The translations under genes were made by a program, and so were the position numbers. From the NCBI RefSeq assembly GCF_000346465.2, contig NC_034010.1, positions 7,635,103 through 7,699,102 on the forward strand: a DNA stretch of 64,000 nt, given 5' to 3'. Source of the stretch: Prunus persica (lineage: Eukaryota; Streptophyta; Magnoliopsida; Rosales; Rosaceae). The notes below the pieces were generated by a model. That model made no database searches and was not told the DNA's origin. It saw nothing but the letters and a program-made list of their open reading frames with translations. Shown here piece after piece: positions 11,170 through 19,590 of this stretch (within the stretch, counting starts at the first letter, position 1; each line of letters begins with the position of its first letter).

Positions 11170-12069
11170 CTAGAAGCGATCATAGAAGAGGCTAGGGAAG
11201 CCATCCGGACCAGGCGCTTTCAAGGAACCGAGCTGCCCGACTGCAGTTCGGACTTCCTCTATCGAGAAGGGATCGGTTAACCTTTTGTTTTGGATGATGG
11301 TTCCACAATCGGGTTCATCAGCCCAGTAAGCTTCAAACTTAAAACCTCCTGCTCGCCTCCGAATTTTTGGAGCAAAGTAAAGCACCAGAAGGGAGTGGTC
11401 AGAGCCAACCCTGGGCTCCACATGCACACACGAGTCCGACCACCAAAAGAGCCATTGGTCATTGATAAGCCCACGGTCTAGTTTTATTCGAATGAGTGAG
11501 ACTGGGTCATGTCGATTCTCCCAAGTGTAGAATTGGCTCGTCGATCTTAATTCCAGCAATCCATTAGTGTCCATAAAGGATCGAAGATATCGAGTACAAC
11601 CCCAAGGCCAAGGTATGCCGCCTTCTTTTTCGTCGTTTCCTAATATCTCATTCATATCTCCGATACAGAGCCACGGGGGGGAGTCGACCAGAGCAAAGTT
11701 TGCCAAGTTCTCCCAAAAGGATGCTTTTTCCTCCCCATATGGGGGGCCATACACCCAAGAGATTCTGTATTGGGTGCCCTTCTCCCTGCAATTCACGTTC
11801 GTATCCACCATATTCTTGTTCGATGTCAAGATTTCGACCTCCACTTCAGGTTTCCACCAGAGGGCCAAACCTCCTGCTAACCCCACAGGATCAACACAAA
11901 TACCCTTATAATAACCACACTGTCGCCTGAGTGAATTCACTCCATGGCAGTTCTGTTTTATCTCCATAAGAAATACCATAGAGGGGACGTGGGAGCGAAT
12001 GAGCTCCCTAAGCTTCTGGACTGTTAAGGCACGCCCCAGGCCCTGACAGTTCCAAGCAAGGTGGCTCAT
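11170..12069 (-). pseudogene. LINE ORF2 N-terminus: AP-like endonuclease
   Basis: The frame opens MSHLAWNCQGLGRALTVQKL, the classic start of plant L1 ORF2. Catalytic-site motifs follow: FLMEIK (the metal-binding Glu, normally ETK), CIGDMNEIL (Asp/Asn) and GSDHSLLVL (the SDH motif). The domain nicks target DNA to prime reverse transcription. Its ATG overlaps the ORF1 stop as ATGA (12066-12069), suggesting reinitiation as the way ORF2 is translated. The frame ends early at a TAG near 11170, within the linker to the reverse transcriptase; the next frame continues in register. Confidence 0.92.
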
Positions 12070-14037
12070 TTAGGACCTGTGGCTGCTCTGGGCCAGCCAC
12101 CACAGCCCTGGAGGTAGGATTGCCCCTCCACATTTTTCTTCGGTTCTTCGGTAGTAGATGCATCATCGTTCACAGTGAGCTCATCAATAAATTCCACCCT
12201 TATTTCTCTGAAATTCCCCTGGTTTAGGTCCATAGTGTCGGGAATATCCTCCCAATATCTCCCGCTTCTCCTCGTTGCTCGTTTTCCTCGTCCCCTATTT
12301 CCCTTACCTCTTCCTCTTCCACGGTTCCAGTTGCCGCCGACCCGAGTAGGGACCGCCACCAGACTAGTAGAATCGGCTGCTGGGTTGTCGTGATCATGGA
12401 GAATTCTAGTTTTACTCGTTTTGAGTCCCTCCTCGTAGGGGTGAGAGAGTGCACGTCTTTTTTTTTTTTGAGATGGGTGGGAGAGCATCCTGTTTGAATG
12501 TATATGGTTCTTCGGGTGATGATATAACAAGCTGGCCCCCGGAGTCAGATGGCAAATGGCTCTTCCCTTTTTCTTTATGTGCACTTGGGCTGCAAGGAGT
12601 CCTGTCCATCCACACCATAGGTGTTGGGCCAGTCACGCATAAGGCCTTGGGGCCCCTTACAGTGCTCTTGGAAGAATCCCGCTCCTCCTCTAGCTGGCAT
12701 TTGGAGGGTTGGGCCTGGCCCATATTCGGGTTCCATCCCCTATGTGTAAGCGCTACAACCATCGCCCGTTCATAGGCATTTGTGTTGGGAAAGTCAGCGG
12801 GCAACAACTTTTGTTTCAAAACCTCGGAGCTAGGTGTCTCACAATGCAGAAGGGACAGAGATTTTGAAATGCATTCGTTAAGGTGGGCAGAGCCTGTAGT
12901 CTCAGAGGTGTCATATGGCAAAGCAGACCTAGGATCAGCGTGCACAGTAGAAGAGGTGTGCAGGGGCGCAGCATTAGAGTTGTCACCATCGAAAGATAGG
13001 GGCAGGTCAACTGACATCGAGGGGATCGAGGTCAACGGTTGACTCATGGCCTCCACCAAGCTCGTTGTCGTCACGTGGCAACTCCATGCGCTGCGGGTGG
13101 GCAATGGTCTCCTCCGGCCTGTAAGATTCCGCCTTCCCGTCGATGATGGAGGAACCACCGGGGGCAGGCGCCTCTTCATCCACGGTCCGTACCATGGGTT
13201 CTCCGACAAGGTTGGGCTGCTTTCAGGACTTCCTCTGTAAGCATTCTCGCAGTGCCCCAGTAAACCACAAATATAGCAGAAGTCTCCAAGGCCTTCATAG
13301 CAATACTCTACCCGGAAAGATTGGTGGGAAGTTCTGGGGAGCCAGAATCCCGTCGGGAAAGGTTTGCGTGAGTCGATGAGCACCTTTACTCGTAGGTAGC
13401 CCCTGGTTATGGCCTTGCTCATTATCGGATCTTCCACTTCAATAACTTCACCAATTTCTTCCCCGATGGTTTTGGCATTTTTTGCATTCATCTTCTCCAA
13501 GGTGAGACCCGAAATCTGGACCCAATACGGGATAAGATGCACCGGAACCTCCTCGATGTTCAGCTGCCAGGCCACCACGTTGAAGCAGAAGTTCATTATG
13601 TTCCAGGGAGCCCCCTCCAGAATAAGTGTGGCCACCTCCCTAGAGGAGGTGATTGTGAAAATGTTCCGTTTATAGTGAGAAATGGAGATAGCGCCCAATC
13701 TTCCCCATGCTGATCTCAGGGCCCCCTTAATCCCACCAATATTTGGCAGCACGTCTGCAATAATCGCTCCCACCAGAATACATTCCCTATTAACGTCGTC
13801 CAAGTCAAAGGATTCCTCCAACTGTGAGGCCAGGGAGTCGGCTGTGGGGTGGACATGAGTCATTGAGAAAGAAGCTCGGACAGCAAGAAGCGGTGTGGGG
13901 CTGGGACACTTTGCCAACAGCCAGCAGACAGAGAGGAAAACACCTGACAGAAGGGACACCAGTAGGGTGTAAGCTGAAGAGTTGAGGGGTGAGGAAGAGC
14001 TACCAAAAAGGTAGAGCCGAACAGATTTTCCTACCAC
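12066..14037 (-). pseudogene. LINE ORF1: DUF4283 nucleic-acid-binding protein
   Basis: The first part (14037-12412) is a 541-codon frame. The likely true start is the internal Met near 13863 (MTHVHPTADSLASQLEESF). A DUF4283-like section follows (ALRSAWGRLG, APWNIMNFCFNVVAWQ), then a zinc knuckle CYICGLLGHCENAY, in which the last Cys of CX2CX4HX4C is Tyr. The usual YGPWMKR follows the knuckle. In an A run near 12464 the frame shifts; the other frame continues with a basic Gly/Arg stretch (RGRGRGKGNRGRGKR) to a TGA at 12066-12068. ORF1 proteins coat the LINE RNA. The original protein probably spanned both frames. Confidence 0.88.
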
Positions 14038-14131
14038 TTGGGTAGAGCCCTTCCAATAGTCATGTTTGTAGTAGGGACATGTATCAATTCTTGTTTATCC
14101 TCTCTAGAGTCTATATAACAACATTGTCTTC

Positions 14132-14147
14132 TTATAGACGTTGTGTT
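14132..14147. repeat. LINE target-site duplication, right copy
   Basis: TTATAGACGTTGTGTT, identical to 8223-8238; it marks the 5' end of the minus-strand LINE. Confidence 0.92.
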
Positions 14148-14813
14148 CAATGACTACCATACTGGTAGATATGTTTTAGCTAATTAATGTGGGTCACATA
14201 CATGTTTTATTTTTTGCTCCTTGGCTTTACATTGTAGTTTTTAGGTATGCTAATGGAACTCAAAATTAAAGTAAAGGTAGCCTTCAGGGACTTCACAATA
14301 TTCACTAAATCCCCTTGAACAAAATTCATATATTCACTACCCATGAACGAGGAAGCTTACCTGCATACCCAACATTCAGATGAGAGGAAGGCAGAGCAAA
14401 GAGGCAACCTACATCCGAGAAAACACCAAAATTCAACTTTCTCAAGATATCAAAATAGCCTACAAACTGAAATTCAATGTCCTTGCCATAAGAAATACCC
14501 AAACCAAATCAACCAAGATCAAATCCAAAATCCCAAAAAAAATCAAACCATCGGTTGGGCTCATCCCAGATGTAGTGAGATTTGAGAGAGCGAGAGAGGA
14601 GGATTTGAATGAAATAGAGAGATTTGAGCCAAAAAAATCAAACCACCGGCTGTCCATTTCACTTTATTGGATTCCCTTATCTTTCTCTATCTTTTTCTAT
14701 CTTCATTCAATATTTTCAAACACATAGGTCATCTCATCCTTATTTCTATTTAAGAAGCATTATTCTACCCAATTGACCACACAATCTCATTCAATCTCCT
14801 TCTCTTTCTTACA

Positions 14814-16102
14814 ATGAATTCACGTGGGAAGGCTACACAAAAGTTCTTCAATGATGATTATGATGATGATGACCTTCATCAATAGAGGGTTGCAATGGCC
14901 ATTCAACACCATACGTTTTTGTTGGAGTAATATGTTCAATGACCCAAGCATAGTGGTTCTATTGTAAGCCGTGAATACAAGAATCGGAAGAGAGAAAAAT
15001 ATCATAAGAGTTTCATGGAAGACTACTTCTGTGAAAGACCACTTTATCCCCTAGTGAATTTTCGCAGGCGGTTCCACATGAGAAGAGAGCTTTTCTATCG
15101 TATCTTGAATGATGTTGTTGCATATGAGCCATACTTTACCTAGAAGACAGACGCTTGTGGACAACAAAGTCTATCCCCAGAGCATAAGCTAATGGCTGTT
15201 TTTTGAATGTAGCATATTGAGGCTCGACAAACTCCACCGATGAGCACTGTAGATTGGGTGAATCTACATCCCTTGAATGTTTGCAAAAGTTTTATTTTGT
15301 TAATGAAGTTGTGTATGGCTAGTGGTACCTCCGTTTCCCAAATCTGGCCAACCATAACAGGCTCTTGCCTAAGGCTTGTCGCAGAGGATTCCCAGGCATG
15401 TTAGGCAATCTTAACTGCATGCATTGTGGAATGGAAGAACTATCCCACTGCTTGGGCAGACCAGTTTATCGGCTACAAGCATAAGCCAACTTTTGTTCTA
15501 GAGGCAGTGGCCTCGTATGACACTTGAATATGGCATGCCTTTTTTTCGAGTCGCCGGATATAACAACGATATCAACGTCCTAGCTCGTTCCCCATTGTTT
15601 AATGATGTAGTCAATAGAGTGTCTCCCCATATCCAATATATTGTTAATGGATATGAATACAATCTGGCTATTACTTGGCTGATGGTATCTACCTTTGTTA
15701 GACCACATTGGTTAAGACGATTTCCCAACCGGATACTCCAAAAAAAAAAAAAAATATTTGCCCAAAAACAAATAGGAAGGATTTCAAAAAAGCCTTCAGA
15801 ATACTTCAAGCTCAATGGGCAATTGTTAGGGGTTTTGCACGTATGTGGTATAAAGAACAACTTCATTCAATCATGATGACGTGCATAATATTGCACAACA
15901 TGATTGTTGAGGATGAATATGATGATCTAGATGTAGAATATGATGATGATGATGAATGTCCACGAATATCTAGAAGAGCAAGACTTGCTTATGAGCTTGA
16001 GCCAACTATCAAGTATGATATGAACCAAGACAGACCAACTATCTCATACTACATATGGTCCATCATAATAAGATTCATGCTTCGCAAGTGCGTCTCAATC
16101 TA
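14814..16102 (+). pseudogene. PIF/Harbinger transposase relic (Plant_tran type)
   Basis: From the ATG at 14814 the frame gives an acidic leader (FNDDYDDDDL), then SFMEDYFCERPLYPLVNFRR and RRELFYRILNDVVAYEPYFT. It continues in shifted frames with WKNYPTAWADQF, VLEAVASYD, IWHAFF, NDINVLARSPLFNDVVN and finally CIILHNMIVEDEYDDLDVEY. This is the order of the DDE domain of plant HARBI1/ALP1-like proteins. Several stops and frameshifts break it. Compared with the family from memory, the first catalytic Asp (LDCMHW) reads Asn (LNCMHC) and the catalytic Glu (RKDVERAFG) reads Lys (RKDFKKAFR). The protein is therefore dead twice over. It lies inside CACTA-type ends, which is an odd combination. Confidence 0.85.
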
Positions 16103-16491
16103 AAAAATAATTTGATCAACCACATTTGGAGATGTGAAGGAGAGGGGCAATGAGCTACGTTGTGTGTTTGAATTATGTTGTGTATTTAAATTATGTAAGC
16201 GTGTTTAAATTATGTAAGAGTGTTTAAATTATGAAAGTATGTTTAAATTATAAAAGTGGTTGTGTGATTTTAATGAATTATGTGGTTTATCATTGAAATT
16301 AAAAAAAGACTAATCACAGAAAAATAAATGACAATTAGAAATAAAGATAAATGATAATTATAAATAATGATAAACAAAAATTACAAATAAAGATAAAAGA
16401 AAATTGTAAATAAAGATAAACAATAATTACAAATAAAGATAACGACAATTATAAATAAAGATAAACAACAATTACAAATAAACATAAATTA

Positions 16492-16625
16492 ATACCCACT
16501 ATGTGGAGGGCTTGGATAATAGTCTCCAGAGTTGTCTTCTGGATAGTAAGAGGAACTTGTATTCATTTGGGCCTCAATAATTTCGTTTTGCTTATTCCCC
16601 CAAAACTGGTTCTTAAAAAATATAT
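16492..16625 (-). pseudogene. Possible 3' end of the Harbinger second ORF
   Basis: The minus strand reads NQFWGNKQNEIIEAQMNTSS and then YYPEDNSGDYYPSPPHSGY before a stop at about 16492. It is convergent with the transposase, the arrangement of the Myb/SANT-like or NAM-associated accessory ORF in plant PIF elements. Only about 40 codons are left and the upstream part is missing, so identity rests on position and composition. Confidence 0.4.
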
Positions 16626-16633
16626 ACTAAAGG

Positions 16634-17045
16634 CACGAAAATCAGGAATTTGTACTCTTTACTAAGCACAAATTTGTTTGAAAATGGAAATTATGTACAT
16701 TTAAGCATTTTATATAGACTATAATATGTGTGCAAAACAAACTGTTTAGGCACGAATGATATAAATGTGGCCTATATATCCAGCTTCTCGGTTAATGCAT
16801 GAGACATGATGTGACTTAAAGAGACAATTTTCCGTATTTGTGCTCTATAGGCAACCTAAAGAGACACAATTGCAGTATTCGTGCTCTATAGACACAATAC
16901 TTTGGAGTGTGTGCAATACAAAGGCACGAAAATTTAGTATCCGTGCTTTATATAAGTCATGAGACTTTAAAAAAATAATAAAAGTATATATATATATATA
17001 TATAACCATTAGGCACAAAAGTTGTCTATTTGTGCTCTCTATAAG
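16634..17045. repeat. Right subterminal GCACGAAT repeats of the CACTA shell
   Basis: Units such as AGGCACGAAAATC, AGGCACGAATGATA, ATTCGTGCTCTATAG and ATTTGTGCTCTATAG occur in both orientations. They correspond to the units at 7402-7575 and support a common element spanning the LINE. Confidence 0.7.
16985..17004. repeat. (TA)n microsatellite
   Basis: About ten uninterrupted TA units within the right part of the CACTA shell. Confidence 0.9.
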
Positions 17046-17560
17046 CCATGAAAGTTGTGCCTAAATTAATTAAGCGCAATAAATTCTTTCGTCTATTCAA
17101 GTTGGGTACGAAACTATTATATTTTCTCTACATATGACACAAATACAACATATCTGTGTTAAATGTGATTCAAAATGACATGACCCTCTTTTTTGTGGCC
17201 TTTGGGTCATGATTTCCCCAATTTTTTTTTAATAGTGTATGCAACTGGCCGACACTTGTGTTCCACTTTGTGTAATTGCATTCCTATTTAAGGTTTAGAT
17301 GCATTTCTTTTAGACCCTTCTGTTTTTTTTTTTTGACCTCTTCATTTTTTTATTTCTTGAATTATTTCCCTTTCATACTGTATGTGATGAAGTTGGGAAC
17401 TTTATGATTCATGAGGTGATAGTGGAATTAGGTTGTGGGAATGATGCAAGTTACAGTAGCGTGAAGAGGGGGCAAAGTAGGGAGAGAGAGAAAGGGGTCG
17501 GTGCAGTGGTGTGTTTGGGTAGGTGGGTCACACGAGGGGGTAGGGGGACCACAATATTTT

Positions 17561-17821
17561 CTACAATTTGTCTTCTTGGAACAACTTGAGTTGGACTAAC
17601 AAGTTTAGCCATACAAGAACGAAGCCTACAAGGATTTTAAAAACTACCTTGTAAAGCCATAAAGACAAACTGATAGGCCTGAGTAGAGCCATAAAGACAG
17701 GTTTTTCTACTTTGGGGACCATAACAATCAAAGTATCATTCACTAAGCAGGTAAAGAAGCAGTAACAAAGCCATCCAATCTCGATTGTTGGATTGCATGT
17801 ATATTGCATGCACCAACACAT
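17561..17821 (-). pseudogene. Old LINE reverse-transcriptase relic
   Basis: The minus frame reads LVNDTLIVMVPKVEKP and then LLRPISLSLWLYKVVFKILV. This aligns by eye with the L1 RT block NDTLIxLIPKVxxPxxxxxFRPISLCxxxYKxxxKIL. Only this block is left; no YADD motif is seen and the flanks do not extend it. It is older than the nearly full-length LINE at 8239-14131, judging by sequence decay. Confidence 0.6.
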
Positions 17822-17867
17822 TTAATGAAAGGCTGAGAATATGAAATTATAAACTCCACCAATGAGA

Positions 17868-18862
17868 GTAGAAGACTGGTACTCGTTTCCACTTTTGTTA
17901 CTCTCTCCTTGCTAACCCTAGCCGCACTCTGATCCCCTTTCTCCTTGCTAACAACCAACCGCGAGGAAGCTAAGGGGGGGGAGGTGGCCACTGCCCCGCC
18001 TTCCCTCATCCCATCTTCCCCTTCCTCTCCTCATCTCCCTTTCTTTTTCTCCCATATTTTCTTTTCCTCTTATCCCCTCTTCTCCTCCCCTTCCCTTCTC
18101 CAGATAGTCTAGATCTGTTTGGATCTAGGTCTGTTTGTTTTGTTTGGTTGTTTTTGTAGTATTCCAGGTGACTGATGTTGTCTTTGTCTCGGCGGCGGCG
18201 ACAGTAGTGACGCTAGATTGTGTCTCTCCTTGGGAGAGTTGTGATACCTGGTGGCCGATGTTTTGTCTCTGTTTTAATAGTGGCGGCAGCGGCGACGCTG
18301 GTGGTAGTTGTTGGGATGTGGTGCTCTTCTTTACTCTGTATCGACCGAAGAACTATGCTTGGTCATATGAGGTCTTCTTTGTCAGGTTTTGAGTTGAAGT
18401 AGAGTACTTCTCATGGGTCTTTTTACTATTGTTTCTGTGTTTGTCCTCTGTATTCTCTCCTGGTTTCTGCTATGGTATGACTTACAGTTTGTATGGGTGT
18501 CAAAGGACTATGATTTTGCTCATAAAAGGCTTCTTTTGACAATTGAGATGTTCTGCGGTCCTCTCCTGTGGCTTTACTGTTTGGGGTTTCTATGGTCCTC
18601 TCATGTGGGTCTTCTGTGTTGGTCTCTAGTTGCGGTTCTCGTCGGAGGTCTTTGTGTTAGGTTTTGTTTTTGACTTGTTCTTTTATTGTAATGGTCCAAA
18701 GTGACTTGAATTGGACTCTCTTGTTAGTCCATGACGTGTGTGGTACTCTTTCCTCTCCTGGGATTTGTCCTAGGAATGTTTTAACGAGGCCACTGTATCA
18801 TGTCGCTCTTTTACGTCTGTGGTTTTATGAATGAATTCTCCTTCTAAACAAAAAACAAAAAA
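17868..18862 (+). mobile_element. Retroposon of about 1 kb with 17-bp target duplication
   Basis: AAACTCCACCAATGAGA occurs at 17851-17867 and again at 18863-18879. The inserted 995 bp ends in an A-rich tail (AAACAAAAAACAAAAAA) on the plus strand. That structure is typical of LINE-machinery retrotransposition. No RT or endonuclease coding was seen. The first half is C/T-rich, like a LINE 5' UTR, and the end contains GTTTTAACGAGGCC before the tail. It is probably a non-autonomous or internally deleted LINE. Confidence 0.85.
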
Positions 18863-18879
18863 AAACTCCACCAATGAGA

Positions 18880-19135
18880 AAAATTTGAGCTGCTAGAAGG
18901 ATTGTTCCACTACACCAACGTCACCATTCAAATTTCAATGTCCTGATCTTTCCACATAATAAACCCCAAATGTTCCAAGTGCTACTTGAGAATTATTTAT
19001 ACTACCACTCTATGAGGTTTTTTTTATAAATATTTTCACAAAATTCTTTCTCGTTGATTGTTCGTCCAAAAATTGATGATTTCATTGTTGAAATTTTTTT
19101 TTTATGCAAATAACAAAATTAACATCAATGATATA
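18880..19135. other. Intergenic spacer
   Basis: AT-rich with no recognised feature apart from the MITE insertion that follows. Confidence 0.4.
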
Positions 19136-19307
19136 CAGTCCCAATCTCTTGGATCACAAGAGTCCAAAAGATTGTGGTCACCCATTATTGGATATTAATC
19201 CAATGGTTCAAAAAAGTTTTTTAAAAGGAGTGAAATAGTGAGTGAACCGTTGAATTTACATCCAATGATGAGTGACCACAAATAAAGGGTCCAAGAGATC
19301 AGAACTG
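19136..19307. mobile_element. MITE, CAGTCC family, copy 1 (172 bp)
   Basis: It begins CAGTCCCAATCTCTTGGATC and ends, as the inverted form, in CCAAGAGATCAGAACTG. The 10-bp CAATGATATA flanks it on both sides (19126-19135 and 19308-19317). Duplications of 9-10 bp point to a Mutator-type transposase. Two further copies or part copies lie at 36544-36726 and 37021-37104. Confidence 0.85.
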
Positions 19308-19358
19308 CAATGATATATATGCAATCTAATCTTAAAGGCCAACTTTGTTATTTGGAGA

Positions 19359-19382
19359 ATATATATATATATATATATATAT
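19359..19382. repeat. (AT)n microsatellite
   Basis: About eleven AT units shortly upstream of the PotD-like gene. Confidence 0.9.
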
Positions 19383-19590
19383 TAATTTTTAGACCAAAAG
19401 TCAATGAAAAGAGATTTTGTGAAAACAATTTTAAACTTGAGAAGATGTTCATGTAATTTCTGAAATCTTAGAGAATTTTATAAAAACTCCGAAAACTTCA
19501 GGCTGTTAGTGTAAATAACTCTCTACCTGGATCATATGAAACTCTGCTCCCTCCGTCGTCACTCCTTTTCAGTTCAATTATTTCTCTTCC

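Larger units (their letters stand above)
8239..14131 (-). mobile_element. L1-type LINE, nearly full length, decayed
   Basis: A 5.9-kb non-LTR retrotransposon on the minus strand. In transcript order it has: a short 5' leader (14131-14038); ORF1 with a DUF4283-type nucleic-acid-binding domain and zinc knuckle; ORF2 with AP-like endonuclease, reverse transcriptase, zf-RVT and a plant-type RNase H; a 3' UTR; and a poly(A) tail. A perfect 16-bp target duplication flanks it. ORF2 is broken by a stop near 11170 and by frameshifts near 10305, 8870 and 8590, and ORF1 by a frameshift in an A run near 12464. It is therefore not autonomous now, but the full length and perfect duplication indicate a moderately recent insertion into the CACTA shell. 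Confidence 0.95.
7372..17237. mobile_element. CACTA-type transposon shell with nested insertions
   Basis: The left end is CACTACTAAAAAAATAAAA (from 7372). The right end, read inward on the minus strand from 17237, is CACTATTAAAAAAAAAATTG. Both run into AATTGGG. The flanks are TAT at 7369-7371 and TAT at 17238-17240, a 3-bp target duplication as expected for CACTA/EnSpm. Subterminal repeats of the GCACGAAT / ATTCGTGC type crowd both ends, another family hallmark. Of the 9.87 kb, 5.9 kb is a nested LINE. The remaining 3.9 kb contains no TNPD/TNPA-like gene but does contain a PIF/Harbinger transposase relic. It is therefore either a non-autonomous CACTA that received a Harbinger or a chimeric element. 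Confidence 0.65.
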
